Shown: positions 53,765 to 62,604 of the stretch, one piece after another
Position numbering within the stretch: the stretch's first letter is position 1
Layout of the letters: each line of letters opens with the position of its first letter
Assembly (NCBI RefSeq): GCF_900089955.1
Contig: NZ_FLQX01000001.1
Coordinates: 86,884 to 150,883 of the forward strand
Direction: 5' to 3'
Source: Candidatus Accumulibacter aalborgensis
Lineage (GTDB): Bacteria; Pseudomonadota; Gammaproteobacteria; Burkholderiales; Rhodocyclaceae
DNA: 64,000 nucleotides
Program-made: the position numbers and the translations under genes
Notes under the pieces: generated by a model
Database searches by the model: none
Told to the model about the DNA's origin: nothing
Seen by the model: the letters and a program-made list of their open reading frames with translations, nothing else

Positions 53765-54385
53765 TCAGAACTTGATCAGCTTGCCGAGCTCACCAATGAA
53801 AGCCTTCGGCTCTGGGTCGTCCGGGTAGCGGAAGACCAGCAGACCTCGTCGGTCTACCAGATTGATATAGCGGCTGTCAGTCCCGCCGAGCGCCTGCAGC
53901 ACTTTGCCATCCGTCGCCTTGACCACCGTCAGGTCCGGGTGTTCCGACAACAAGCTTGCCGTCGGCGTCGTGGCATCGGTGACCAACCAAAGGCGGTCCA
54001 CGCGCGCCATGTTGCGTCCCTGAGCGGTGCGTGCCTGCCGCGTCAGGTAAAGCGTGTGCTGGCAGCGCGCGTCGCACGCGCCGGGTGCCGCAAAGATCAC
54101 CAACCACGTCCCGCTGACTTCAGGATGCTGCAGCGGCGTGCCATCCGAACGCTGCAAGAATTCAAACGCAAGCGGTAGCGGAGGATCAAGCGGCCGACCT
54201 GCCGTCGCCTTGACCGCCGGCGGCGACACGTAACGAAAGTACAAGGCACCAAGCAAAGGCAATACGCCTACCGCCACGATGGCCAGCAGTATCAATCGTC
54301 CCTTGAGCCGACGGGTAGTTGGGGCATCGGTGGTCGCCAGCACGCTGTCTCCGCCCTTGCCCTGCGCAATTTTATCAATTGTCAT
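53765..54385 (-). CDS. SCO-like thioredoxin-fold cytochrome oxidase accessory protein
   Basis: A 206-residue membrane-anchored protein. One helix (LILLAIVAVGVLPLLGALYF, about 31-50) and a periplasmic thioredoxin-like domain with WLVIFAAPGACDARC, where CDARC gives the CxxxC motif of Sco-type copper chaperones. DRLWLVTDATTP and RRGLLVFRYPDDPEP complete the fold. It overlaps surf1 by 11 bases. Copper delivery to the oxidase is inferred from motif and context. Confidence 0.82.
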   Translation of the reverse strand: MTIDKIAQGKGGDSVLATTDAPTTRRLKGRLILLAIVAVGVLPLLGALYFRYVSPPAVKATAGRPLDPPLPLAFEFLQRSDGTPLQHPEVSGTWLVIFAAPGACDARCQHTLYLTRQARTAQGRNMARVDRLWLVTDATTPTASLLSEHPDLTVVKATDGKVLQALGGTDSRYINLVDRRGLLVFRYPDDPEPKAFIGELGKLIKF

Positions 54386-55079
54386 TTTTTCGCCATGCCA
54401 GGAGGCCGTACGACGCAGCCATCAGGGCAAAAACCAGCCACATCGCGGCATAGCCGTAGTGCCTTGTCGCCGGGTTGTCCGGGGTAGCCCAGTCACGAAT
54501 CAGACCATCACCATCGGCGCCGGTCTGGAGCAGAATGACCGGTAGCGCGTCCAGACCGCTGAGTTGGCGGTAGTCCGCTTCACGCACATGCTGCCAAACC
54601 GACCCCTGAGGGAGATTTTTCTGCAATTCGAAGGTCTTCGTTTCAAAGCCGCGCGTCACGCCGGAAACCTCGATCTCACCGGTCGGCGATACCACGAGTG
54701 GAAGCTCTGAACGCAATCGCGGCGCGAGAACCCAGCCGCGATTGACCAGGACGACGACCTCGCTGCCCGACAACTGCAAGGGTGTGAGGACATGATAACC
54801 GGGACGACTGCGATAGATCTTGTTGTCCAGAAAAAGCGTCTTCTCGGGCAGCCAGCGACCACGCACCGTCGCCGCCCGATCAATGATGTTCTCACGCTCG
54901 GCGTTCTGCGCCGACACACTGATCGGCGTCGAGGCCAGGGCGGCCTGCTCGCGTTCGAAGCGCTCGCCACGGGTTGCCGCCCTCCAGAGTTGGAGACCGG
55001 CCATGCCAAGGCAGGTCAGGATAAGCAGCATGACCAGCAAAAAGCGCCGGAAGCTGCTCTTGGGAGGGTAAATCGACAT
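54375..55079 (-). CDS. SURF1-family oxidase assembly protein
   Basis: A 234-residue SURF1/Shy1 protein. N-terminal helix FLLVMLLILTCLGMAGLQLW and C-terminal helix HYGYAAMWLVFALMAASYGL bracket a periplasmic domain with RAATVRGRWLPEKTLFLDNK, GYHVLTPLQL and VVLVNRGWV. SURF1 supports haem a insertion into subunit I. It lies between ctaE and the SCO-like gene in the usual betaproteobacterial order. Confidence 0.92.
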   Translation of the reverse strand: MSIYPPKSSFRRFLLVMLLILTCLGMAGLQLWRAATRGERFEREQAALASTPISVSAQNAERENIIDRAATVRGRWLPEKTLFLDNKIYRSRPGYHVLTPLQLSGSEVVVLVNRGWVLAPRLRSELPLVVSPTGEIEVSGVTRGFETKTFELQKNLPQGSVWQHVREADYRQLSGLDALPVILLQTGADGDGLIRDWATPDNPATRHYGYAAMWLVFALMAASYGLLAWRKNDN

Positions 55080-55113
55080 GGGTAGAGCGCGGTGTGCCGG
55101 AAGTGAGCGAAAC

Positions 55114-55159
55114 GGTCATGACTTCCATGAACTGAGGTGCCTTGAGAACTCATGGCCGT
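55114..55159. repeat. Palindromic repeat, copy B
   Basis: A 46-bp element between surf1 and the DUF2909 gene that shares its ends with the element at 27300-27344: GGTCATGACTT at the left and CATGGCCGT at the right, with a different centre (CCATGAACTGAGGTGCC). The flanks are unrelated. Repeats with constant ends and variable core in intergenic regions suggest a dispersed family. Confidence 0.6.
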
Positions 55160-55216
55160 CGGTGTGGTGTGCAAACCGTCAGTCCGGTAGACTGCATGCT
55201 TTCGGAAGGGAAAGCC

Positions 55217-55414
55217 ATGCGCGTAATCATCGTTCTGATGCTGATCGGAATTCTCGTCAGTCTCGGTAGTGCGCTGGTATTCATTTATCGCGATCAAGGC
55301 CAGGGAAAGACGAGGGCGGTCAAGGCGCTGTCCTGGCGAGTGGGTCTTTCCCTGGCCCTGTTTCTGCTCTTGATGGTCGCGCAGCATTTTGGCTGGATGG
55401 CTGACCGACTATGA
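55217..55414 (+). CDS. DUF2909 twin-transmembrane protein
   Basis: A 65-residue protein with two helices: VIIVLMLIGILVSLGSALVF and WRVGLSLALFLLLMVAQHFG, joined by a basic loop (YRDQGQGKTRAVK). It matches DUF2909, a small family lying opposite to ctaE in betaproteobacterial oxidase loci. GGAAGGG before the ATG supports the start. Function unknown; context suggests oxidase assembly. Confidence 0.85.
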   Translation: MRVIIVLMLIGILVSLGSALVFIYRDQGQGKTRAVKALSWRVGLSLALFLLLMVAQHFGWMADRL

Positions 55415-55468
55415 TCGAGCCGGTGCGGCGCAGCGCGGAACCACGCTGCGCCGGCACGAATACAACCC

Positions 55469-56323
55469 TTACAACCAATAGATGACGACAAACAGTCCGA
55501 GCCAGACGACATCGACGAAGTGCCAATACCAGGCTACGCCTTCAAAGGCAAAGTGGCGCTCGGCAGTGAAATGCCCCTTCATCGCGCGGACCAGGATCAC
55601 GGTCAACATGGTCACCCCGAGCGTCACGTGAAAACCGTGGAAGCCCGTCAGCATGAAGAAGGTTGAACCGTACACACCGGTGGTCATCTTGAGATTCAGG
55701 TGGCTGTAGGCTTCACGGTACTCGTACACCTGAAGGGTCAGAAACAGCGCGCCAAGCAGAATGGTCAACATCAGGCCGATGATCAACTGCTGCCGCTTGT
55801 TGGCCACCAAACCCCAGTGTGCCCACGTCACGGTAACGCCCGAACTCAGCAACAGCAGGGTATTGATGGCTGGGATTCCCCAGGCGTGCATCTGCGTAAA
55901 CGGGTCTTTGGCCGCCGGTCCGGCACTCGGCCAGACGTTGCGGAAGCCCTCCCAGAGCGCGGCCTGCTCGGGACTCGCCAGGTCAGGAATCGCCACGACG
56001 CGAATATAAAACAGGGCACCGAAGAAGGCGACGAAGAACATCACCTCGGAAAAAATGAACCAGGCCATCGCCAGACGGAAGGAGCGGTCCACCTGCAGAT
56101 TGTAACGCTGCCCCTCTGATTCACCGATCACGCGACCAAACCAGCCAAACAGCATGATCGCCAGAACGGCAAAGCCGCCGATCAGCACGAAACCGCCGTT
56201 GGCAATGGAATTCATCATCAACACGGCGCCGCTGGCCAGCAGCAGTAACGCGATCGAGCCAACCAGCGGCCAGGGTGAAGGCTCGGGAACGAAATAGCGG
56301 CTTGTGGATGCGGGATGACTCAT
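55469..56323 (-). CDS. ctaE: Cytochrome c oxidase subunit III
   Basis: A 284-residue membrane protein with seven helices. WFIFSEVMFFVAFFGALFYI contains the conserved Glu region, and LLLSSGVTVTWAHWGLV, FHGFHVTLGV and WYWHFVDVVWLGLFVVIYWL are subunit III hallmarks. It belongs to the aa3 operon ctaC-ctaD-(small)-ctaG-DUF2970-ctaE read leftward. Confidence 0.95.
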   Translation of the reverse strand: MSHPASTSRYFVPEPSPWPLVGSIALLLLASGAVLMMNSIANGGFVLIGGFAVLAIMLFGWFGRVIGESEGQRYNLQVDRSFRLAMAWFIFSEVMFFVAFFGALFYIRVVAIPDLASPEQAALWEGFRNVWPSAGPAAKDPFTQMHAWGIPAINTLLLLSSGVTVTWAHWGLVANKRQQLIIGLMLTILLGALFLTLQVYEYREAYSHLNLKMTTGVYGSTFFMLTGFHGFHVTLGVTMLTVILVRAMKGHFTAERHFAFEGVAWYWHFVDVVWLGLFVVIYWL

Positions 56324-56382
56324 CTTGACTTCCTCCAGATCATATTGTCGTTATTGCCCTGCTAGGGTGTTAATGCTGCCGA

Positions 56383-56595
56383 TCAGTGACCAGTCATGTA
56401 GACTGCCACGGTTACCAGCACCAGTACGAAAACCAGCATGAAAACCAGCGCCGTGATCAGAATCTGCAGCGGCGACAGGGCTGGTGTGTCGTGTTCGTGC
56501 GGTTTGTGCCCGCGCACCCCCAGCAGACCCCAGGCTACCGTGCGAATGGTGCGAAAGCGTTCGCCTTTCGGCGTTTGTGAATCCGGCAGCGGCAT
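56383..56595 (-). CDS. DUF2970 small membrane protein
   Basis: A 70-residue protein with one C-terminal helix (LITALVFMLVFVLVLVTVAV) and a soluble N-terminus (TVAWGLLGVRGHKPHEHD). DUF2970 proteins sit between ctaG and ctaE in betaproteobacteria. Their function is unknown, probably oxidase assembly. The start is 3 bases after the ctaG stop. Confidence 0.88.
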   Translation of the reverse strand: MPLPDSQTPKGERFRTIRTVAWGLLGVRGHKPHEHDTPALSPLQILITALVFMLVFVLVLVTVAVYMTGH

Positions 56596-56598
56596 CGA

Positions 56599-57204
56599 TC
56601 ACTTCCCGCTTTCGGCAAGCGTTGCCGGCGCATTGCTACTCCCTGCCGGCACCTCGAAAAACGTGTACGAGAGGGTGACCGTGTTGGCGTCCTCTGGCAG
56701 GCTCTTGTCGAGCAAGAAAACGACCGGCATCTCGCGTATTTCGTGCGGCGCAAAGGTCTGCTGCTTGAAGCAAAAGCAATCGAGCTTCTTGACGTAGCCG
56801 CCCGCGTACTGCGGACCGTAACTGGGAATGGCCTGACCAATCACCGTGCGGTCGCGAGTATTCTCGATCCGGTACACCACGTGCACAATCTCCCCCGTCC
56901 TGGCCACCAGGCTGGTGGTCTGCGGACGGAAGATCAATCCACCCTCGTGCGTGTTGGCATCGAACTCAAGAGTTACCGGTCGGGCAGGGATCGATGAGGC
57001 AGCAACCCGCTCCGCACGGTCGATATCATAAAGACCTGTCCACTCGCAAAAAGCCCGGTACACGCGCGGCTGTACCGAGACAAAAAGCAAGCTGCCGACC
57101 ACCACCGTCAGCATGACCGCCACGACGCGCTGGTTACTGCGCGCCTGCGGTCGCACCGTCGTCGCTGGCGGATCGAGGGCCGGATTCACGTGTTGCTCAG
57201 CCAC
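56599..57204 (-). CDS. ctaG: Cytochrome c oxidase assembly protein CtaG (Cox11)
   Basis: A 201-residue copper chaperone for CuB of subunit I. N-terminal helix VVAVMLTVVVGSLLFVSVQP, then the periplasmic domain with LYDIDRAERVAASSIPARP, the copper site FCFKQQTFAPHE (Cys-x-Cys equivalent in LDCFCFKQQ) and MPVVFLLDKSLPEDANTVTL. Its start overlaps the small assembly peptide gene. Confidence 0.94.
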   Translation of the reverse strand: MAEQHVNPALDPPATTVRPQARSNQRVVAVMLTVVVGSLLFVSVQPRVYRAFCEWTGLYDIDRAERVAASSIPARPVTLEFDANTHEGGLIFRPQTTSLVARTGEIVHVVYRIENTRDRTVIGQAIPSYGPQYAGGYVKKLDCFCFKQQTFAPHEIREMPVVFLLDKSLPEDANTVTLSYTFFEVPAGSSNAPATLAESGK

Positions 57205-57302
57205 TGTCGGATGACGAAGCTGAGAAACACTGCGGCAGAGAACAGCGCCAGACCGATCGCAATGCGACGGCTGCTCTGCTCGCGCGACGGGTCGCGAGTC
57301 AT
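57186..57302 (-). CDS. Cytochrome oxidase small assembly protein (38 aa)
   Basis: A 38-residue peptide with a basic head (MTRDPSREQSSRR) and one helix (IAIGLALFSAAVFLSFVIRQ). The ATG overlaps the ctaD stop as ATGA, and its 3' end overlaps ctaG by 19 bases, showing tight coupling. Such peptides at this exact place are known in betaproteobacteria as cytochrome oxidase small assembly proteins. Too short for normal gene callers. Confidence 0.82.
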   Translation of the reverse strand: MTRDPSREQSSRRIAIGLALFSAAVFLSFVIRQWLSNT

Positions 57303-58909
57303 CCGTGCGCCTCGGCCTGATTGAATACCGGCGGGTCCTCGAAGGTGTGATAGGGCGCCGGTGAGGGCACCGTCCATTCCAGCCCGTGCGCTCCGTCCCA
57401 AGGCCGGCTTGGGGCCTTGGCGCCGCCCTTCACTGCCTGGATGACGACCACCAGGACCAGCAACTGGCTGAAGCCGAAACCGAAAGCGCCAATGCTGGAA
57501 ATCACGTTGAAGTCGGCGAACTGTTGTGCATAGTCCGGAATCCGCCGCGGCATACCGGCCAGGCCGAGGAAGTGCTGTGGGAAGAAAGCGATATTGAAGA
57601 AGATCATCGACAGCCAGAAGTGGAGTTTGCCGAGACCTTCGTTATACATGTGCCCCGTCCACTTCGGCAACCAGAAGTACAGGCCGGCGTAGGCCGAAAA
57701 GAGCGCTCCGGCGACCATCACGTAGTGGAAGTGGGCGACGACGTAATAGGTGTCCTGCAACTGGATGTCCACCGCCGTCATGGCCAGCACCAGGCCGGTC
57801 AGTCCGCCGATTGTAAACAGAACGAGGAAACCCAGCGCGAACAACATCGGCGTTTCAAAGCTCAGCGAGCCGCGCCACATGGTGGTGACCCAGTTGAAGA
57901 CCTTGACCCCGGTAGGCACGGCAATCAGCATTGTCGCGTACATGAAGTAGAGCTGGCCGGTGAGCGGAATGCCCGTCACATACATGTGGTGCGCCCAGAC
58001 AAAAAACGAGATCAGCCCGATGGCGGCAATGGCATAGACCATTGAGGCATAGCCGAACAGGGGCTTGCGCGAAAACGCCGGGATTACATGAGAAACGACG
58101 CCAAAGGCTGGCAAGGCAATGATATAAACCTCGGGATGACCAAAGAACCAGAAAATGTGCTGGAACAGTACCGGGTCACCGCCGCCGGCGGCGCTGAAGA
58201 AACTGGTACCGAAATGGCGGTCGGTGAGCAGCATGGTCACCGCGCCGGCCAGAATCGGCATCGAAGCGATCAGCAGGAAGGCGGTCACCAGCCACGTCCA
58301 GCAGAACAGCGGCATCTTCATGAGCGTCATGCCGGGCGTGCGCAGGTTGAGAATGGTGGTGACGATGTTGATCGACCCCATGATCGATGACATGCCGAGG
58401 ATATGCACCGCGAAGATGGCCATGTCCATCCCCATCCCCATCTGGATGGATAGCGGCGGGTACAGGGTCCAGCCGGTTCCGGGGGCGCCCCCGGGAACGA
58501 AGATCGAAGCTGAGAGCAGGATTGCGGCCGGCGGCAGCAACCAGAAACTCCAGTTGTTCATCCGCGCGAAGGCCATGTCCGAAGCCCCGATCATCATCGG
58601 GATCATCCAGTTGGCGAAGCCGACGAAGGCCGGCATGATCGCTCCGAAGACCATGATCAGTGCGTGCAGCGTCAGCATCTGGTTATAGAACTCAGGGGAC
58701 ACGTACTGCAGTCCCGGGGCAAAAAGCTCCGCGCGCAGGATCAGCGACATCGCTCCGCCGACGAGGAACATCGCGAAGCTGAACCACAAGTACATCGTAC
58801 CAATGTCCTTGTGATTGGTCGTCGTGACCCAGCGCTTCCAGCCCGTCGGGTGCCCGTGGCTATCGTGATCGTGGTTGCCGGCATAGCCGGCGTGTGACGT
58901 GGCTTGCAT
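57299..58909 (-). CDS. ctaD: Cytochrome c oxidase subunit I (aa3 type)
   Basis: The 536-residue catalytic haem-copper subunit. Twelve helices are visible. CuB and haem ligands are present: LTLHALIMVFGAIMP (haem a His), IFWFFGHPEVYIIALPAFGV (CuB His and cross-linked Tyr), FVWAHHMYVTGIP (two CuB His) and VVAHFHYVMVAGALF (haem a3 and a His). Start ATG 58909 has AGGAGA upstream. This is the proton-pumping aa3 oxidase for high oxygen. Confidence 0.97.
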   Translation of the reverse strand: MQATSHAGYAGNHDHDSHGHPTGWKRWVTTTNHKDIGTMYLWFSFAMFLVGGAMSLILRAELFAPGLQYVSPEFYNQMLTLHALIMVFGAIMPAFVGFANWMIPMMIGASDMAFARMNNWSFWLLPPAAILLSASIFVPGGAPGTGWTLYPPLSIQMGMGMDMAIFAVHILGMSSIMGSINIVTTILNLRTPGMTLMKMPLFCWTWLVTAFLLIASMPILAGAVTMLLTDRHFGTSFFSAAGGGDPVLFQHIFWFFGHPEVYIIALPAFGVVSHVIPAFSRKPLFGYASMVYAIAAIGLISFFVWAHHMYVTGIPLTGQLYFMYATMLIAVPTGVKVFNWVTTMWRGSLSFETPMLFALGFLVLFTIGGLTGLVLAMTAVDIQLQDTYYVVAHFHYVMVAGALFSAYAGLYFWLPKWTGHMYNEGLGKLHFWLSMIFFNIAFFPQHFLGLAGMPRRIPDYAQQFADFNVISSIGAFGFGFSQLLVLVVVIQAVKGGAKAPSRPWDGAHGLEWTVPSPAPYHTFEDPPVFNQAEAHG

Positions 58910-58940
58910 AGTCAGATTCTCCTGATGGCCTGTAGCGCGA

Positions 58941-60110
58941 CTACTTGCCGCGAAGCGCTTTGACTTCGGCGGGCTGAATGACATCACCAAGCTTGTTGGT
59001 CCAAGCGTTGCGCTCATACGTGACGACGGCCGCGATATCCGTGTCACTCAACTGCGCTCCGAAGGCCGCCATGGCGGTACCCGTCTTGCCGTTGATGACG
59101 ATGCCGAGATGACCCTGCTTCGGCCCCTTGGCGATCTTCGATCCGTCCAGTGCAGGGAACACGGGTGGCAACCCCGCGCCGGTGGCCTGGTGGCAGGCCG
59201 CACAGTTGGCGGTGTACACCTTCTCACCGCGGGCCACCAGTTCATCAAGCGTCCACACCTTGTTCGGGTCCTCAGCCGCCGCAGCCAGCTCCTGCTTCTG
59301 CTCGGCAGCCCACGCCGCGTACTTTTCCTCGGAGACGACCTCGACGACCACCGGCATGAAGCCATGGTCCTTGCCGCAAAGTTCTGAGCACTGCCCGCGG
59401 TAAGTGCCTTCCTTCTCGGCACGGAACCAGGTGTCGCGCAGAAATCCGGGAACGGCATCGGTCTTGACGGCAAAAGCGGGGACAGACCAGTTGTGAATCA
59501 CATCGTTCGCCGTCGTCAGAATACGCACTTTCTTGCCGACCGGCACCACCAGCGGGCGATCCACCTCGAGCAGATAGTGCTCGCCCTTCGGAGCCTTGTT
59601 TTCGATCTGCTCGCGTGGCGTCGAAAGCACGCTCATGTACTTGACCCCCGCGGCGTCTCCGGTGAGATATTCGTAGCCCCATTTCCACTGATAGCCGGTC
59701 ACCTTGATCGTCAGGTCCGGCCGCGAGGTATCGCGCATGTCCACCAGGGCAGACGTTGCCGGGAAGGCAATAGCGATCAGAATCAGCGTCGGCACTATCG
59801 TCCACGCAAGTTCGACAGTCGTGTTGTCGTGGAAGCTGGCCGCCCGGTGGCCCCTGGATTTGCGATGAACAACGATGGAATAGGCAACCACCGCAAAGAC
59901 GCCAATGAAGATGACGACGATGACCCACAACAACAGACTGTGCAGGTGGTAGACGCGCCGCGCGACGGCAGTCACGGGCTCCTGCAGATTGAGTTCCCAG
60001 GCGGCGTTCGCCGCACCACTGAGCAACGCAAGCAGCCCGGCGGTCAACAGCCCGGTAAATCCGGGTCGCAAACGATTTGCGTAGCCATTCTTGTATGAGC
60101 AACCTGCCAT
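58941..60110 (-). CDS. ctaC: Cytochrome c oxidase subunit II with fused cytochrome c domain
   Basis: A 389-residue caa3-like subunit II. Signal sequence FTGLLTAGLLALLSGAANA, two helices, and the hairpin linker VELAWTIVPTLILIAIAFPA. The CuA domain has CSELCGKDHGFM with its ligands; a C-terminal cytochrome c with CAACH haem motif and a late Met region (GTAMAAFGAQLSDTDIAAVV) is fused. First gene of the operon; an FNR-type box lies about 145 bases upstream. Confidence 0.95.
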   Translation of the reverse strand: MAGCSYKNGYANRLRPGFTGLLTAGLLALLSGAANAAWELNLQEPVTAVARRVYHLHSLLLWVIVVIFIGVFAVVAYSIVVHRKSRGHRAASFHDNTTVELAWTIVPTLILIAIAFPATSALVDMRDTSRPDLTIKVTGYQWKWGYEYLTGDAAGVKYMSVLSTPREQIENKAPKGEHYLLEVDRPLVVPVGKKVRILTTANDVIHNWSVPAFAVKTDAVPGFLRDTWFRAEKEGTYRGQCSELCGKDHGFMPVVVEVVSEEKYAAWAAEQKQELAAAAEDPNKVWTLDELVARGEKVYTANCAACHQATGAGLPPVFPALDGSKIAKGPKQGHLGIVINGKTGTAMAAFGAQLSDTDIAAVVTYERNAWTNKLGDVIQPAEVKALRGK

Positions 60111-60254
60111 TTTTCTTCTCCCTCCCCGCCAAGCTCGACGCCACGCAGAACAGCAACGGCGCGGACACCTGGCCCTTTTGAAAACGTACCAAAAAGGGTC
60201 CGTGCGGAACCCCGTTCCAGTTTCTCAGCAGAGGCGAAGGTTAACACACTCTTT

Positions 60255-60268
60255 TTGATATGAATCAA
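60255..60268. promoter_or_regulatory. Perfect FNR/Anr-type box TTGAT-ATGA-ATCAA upstream of ctaC
   Basis: TTGAT (60255-60259) and ATCAA (60264-60268) with a 4-base spacer match the FNR/Anr/Dnr consensus TTGAT-N4-ATCAA exactly. It lies in the divergent region between ctaC (start 60110) and the response-regulator remnant. Oxygen-responsive repression of the aa3 oxidase or control of the two-component genes would fit. The only ATG available for the regulator frame (60260) is inside the box. Confidence 0.7.
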
Positions 60269-60682
60269 TCTGAGGGGAAAAAAGTTCGGCTCCCGGGAGG
60301 GGTGCTGGCGCCGTCGTCGGAGTCAAAGAGAGCCATCTTTCGCCGCGTGGACCACCTTTCCCGTCCCTCGGATGAGGGCAAGGTGCTCGACTCTGGACCG
60401 CTCAGAGTCGATGTCGGGCGGCGGCAAGTGACCCTGGCCGGCAAGCCGGTCGATCTCACCGCCAAGGAGTTCGACCTGCTGTTGCACTTTGCCGAGCATC
60501 CGGGCCGCGTTTTCAGCCGCGCCCAACTCCTCGACAAGGTTTGGGGCTATAGCCACAGCGGTTACGAGCACACCGTCAATGCGCACATCAACCGACTGCG
60601 CGCGAAAATCGAGCCCAGTCCGAATCAGCCCGAGTTCATCCTCACGGTGTGGGGAGTGGGTTACAAGTTCCGCGACCAGTAG
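60260..60682 (+). pseudogene. OmpR-family response regulator missing its receiver domain
   Basis: The 140-codon frame encodes a complete OmpR/PhoB winged helix: DLTAKEFDLLLHFAEHPGRV, SRAQLLDKVWGYSHSGYEHT, VNAHINRLRAKIEPSPNQPE and LTVWGVGYKFRDQ. Before it, RAIFRRVDHLSRPSDEGK matches the linker that normally follows the receiver. The ~120-residue receiver with the phospho-Asp is absent, replaced by MNQSEGKKVRLPGGVLAPSS, which resembles no receiver start. ATG 60260 lies within an FNR box, so this start is doubtful. Either a deletion removed the 5' end or an unusual receiver-less regulator remains. Confidence 0.7.
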
Positions 60683-60697
60683 GCCGGCCGAACGTCC

Positions 60698-61551
60698 ATG
60701 CTCCGGTCACTGTACGGCAAGCTGGCGATCGTTCTCATGTTGTTGTTCTTTGCCATCGGCGCCGCCTTCATCGCCGCGACGGAGCAGATGCTCGAAGGCC
60801 GCCGCCTGCTGGAACTGGCCGCCGATCTGATCATTGGCGCCATCGCCTTCTCGCTGCTCGCGGCCTTGATCGTCTTCAATCTGCTCACCCGGCGCCTGCG
60901 TCTGCTGGCCGCCCAGATGGACGCCTTTCGCGCCCGCGGACTCAGCCAACCGACGTGCGGCCTGAGCGCCAATCCAGAGGGTGACGAGATCGATCGCCTG
61001 GTCATGGCATTCCAGGAGATGTCGGACAGGATGGCCGCGCAGGTCCGGGCACTCGAACAGAGCGAGGAGCAGCGGCGGGAATTGCTCGCCAACGTGTCGC
61101 ACGACCTGCGCACGCCACTGGCATCGATGCAGGGCTACCTGGAGATCCTGCTCCTGAAGCATGGCACGCTGCCCGCCGAGGAGGAACGAAGCTACCTCGA
61201 GATCGCAGCCAAGCACAGCGACCGACTGGGCAAACTGGTGCGCGACCTGTTCGAACTCACCAAACTCGAGGCCCACGACATCTTACTGATGCCGCGCACG
61301 TGCTGGTGCGCATCAGCGACACCGGCCGCGGAATTGCGCCGGAGGATTTGGCCCAGGTCTTCGATCGCTACTACCGCGTCGACCGCGGCGAGTTCGGCAG
61401 CGCGGGCAATGCCGGTCTCGGCCTGGCGATCACCCGCAGGATCGTCGAACTGCACGGCGGGCACATCGCCGTGGACAGCACTCCCGGTGTCGGAACCACT
61501 TTTTGTTTCGACCTGCCTGCCGTGCGGTGCACCGTCAACGCGGCCGCTTGA
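60698..61551 (+). pseudogene. Sensor histidine kinase with an internal deletion and frameshift in the ATPase domain
   Basis: From ATG 60698 the frame encodes two membrane helices (LAIVLMLLFFAIGAAFIAAT and LIIGAIAFSLLAALIVFNLL), a HAMP-like region and the HisKA box LLANVSHDLRTPLASMQGYL. After FELTKLEAHDI (about 61280) the protein frame is lost. A second frame from about 61290 to 61551 reads HVLVRISDTGRGIAPEDLAQ, then NAGLGLAITRRIVELHGGHI and GVGTTFCFDLPA, i.e. the G1 and G2 boxes. The N-box with its Asn and about 70 residues are missing. The kinase cannot bind ATP normally. It starts 15 bases after the regulator remnant. Confidence 0.82.
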
Positions 61552-61633
61552 TAGAGAAGGCGCATTCGCGCCAGCGAGTGACTGCGTGGCGATTCGGTTG
61601 GCTGGTCATGGCTTCTCGGGACCGTGCTTTCGA

Positions 61634-61663
61634 TTGACTGCGGCGCCCGTGACCGGCCATACT
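61634..61663 (+). promoter_or_regulatory. Possible sigma70 promoter before livG
   Basis: TTGACT (61634-61639) and CATACT (61658-61663) are spaced by 18 bp, 160 bases upstream of livG. The -10 deviates at its first base. The surrounding 61552-61824 contains no gene that I can support. Confidence 0.35.
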
Positions 61664-61824
61664 CTCGGCGGTAGAGTTGAATTTCCGGTGCATGACATGG
61701 ACTGTTCCGCGCTCAAGCTGAGTATGCGAAACTTCTTGGCGACTGGCTGGACGGTTGCGCGATTCCCTTGGGTAACGGCGGACAGCCAGGGACGATCGAC
61801 GCCAGCCGATTACAGAGACTTCAA

Positions 61825-62592
61825 ATGAGCGAGTTCATTCTCGAGACCTCCGGGTTGACCAAGGAGTTCAAGGGCTTTACCGCGGTCGCCAATGTCGATC
61901 TCAAGGTCCGTAGTGGTCACATCCACGCGATGATCGGGCCCAACGGCGCGGGCAAGACGACCGTCTTCAACCTGCTGACCAAGTTCCTGCCACCTACTTC
62001 GGGAACGATCCGATTTCGGGGCCGGGACATTACCCACACGGCCCCGGCGGCGACGGCTCGCTGCGGCATGGCACGTTCCTTTCAGATCTCGGCCATTTTT
62101 CCGCACCTCTCTGTGCTGGAGAATGTTCGTATCGGCCTGCAGCGCCGGCTGGGCACCTCGATGCACTTCTGGCGCTCGGCGAAGAGTCTCGACATCCTCA
62201 ACGGCGAGGCAATGGCCTTGCTCGAATCGGTCGATCTCGCCACCTTTGCCGACACGGTCACCGCCGAGCTGCCGTACGGCCGCAAGCGGGCACTGGAGAT
62301 CGCCACCACGCTGGCGCTCAAACCCGCGATGATGCTGCTCGACGAGCCGACCCAGGGGATGGGCCACGAGGACATCGGCCGTGTCGTCGAATTGATCCGC
62401 AAGGTTGCCAGGGAGCGCACCGTATTGCTGGTCGAGCACAACCTTTCGGTGGTCGCCAATCTCTGTGACTGGACCACCGTGCTGCAGCGCGGCAGCATCC
62501 TTGCCGAGGGGCCTTACGCAGAGGTCTCGAAGAACCGGCTGGTCCTCGAGGCCTACGTCGGATCGGCCGACGTGGCCGATGCCTACCACTAG
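61825..62592 (+). CDS. livG: Branched-chain amino acid type ABC transporter ATP-binding protein LivG
   Basis: A 255-residue ATPase: Walker A GPNGAGKTTVFNLLT, Q-loop region GMARSFQISAIFPHLSVLEN, a signature replaced by LPYGRKRALEIATTLA (the LivG-type LSYGxQR), Walker B PAMMLLDEPTQGM and H-loop LLVEHNLSVVANL. ATG 61825 gives the natural start MSEFILETSGLTK. Substrates of this family include branched-chain amino acids, urea and aromatic acids; the choice is open. The livF gene after it is reduced to a stub. Confidence 0.9.
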   Translation: MSEFILETSGLTKEFKGFTAVANVDLKVRSGHIHAMIGPNGAGKTTVFNLLTKFLPPTSGTIRFRGRDITHTAPAATARCGMARSFQISAIFPHLSVLENVRIGLQRRLGTSMHFWRSAKSLDILNGEAMALLESVDLATFADTVTAELPYGRKRALEIATTLALKPAMMLLDEPTQGMGHEDIGRVVELIRKVARERTVLLVEHNLSVVANLCDWTTVLQRGSILAEGPYAEVSKNRLVLEAYVGSADVADAYH

Positions 62593-62604
62593 ACGGGCAG
62601 ACCA

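Noticed and set aside
54543..54560. Additional tRNA genes
   Set aside because: I looked for T-loop GTTCGAATCC-like sequences and found a complete cloverleaf only at 4534-4610.
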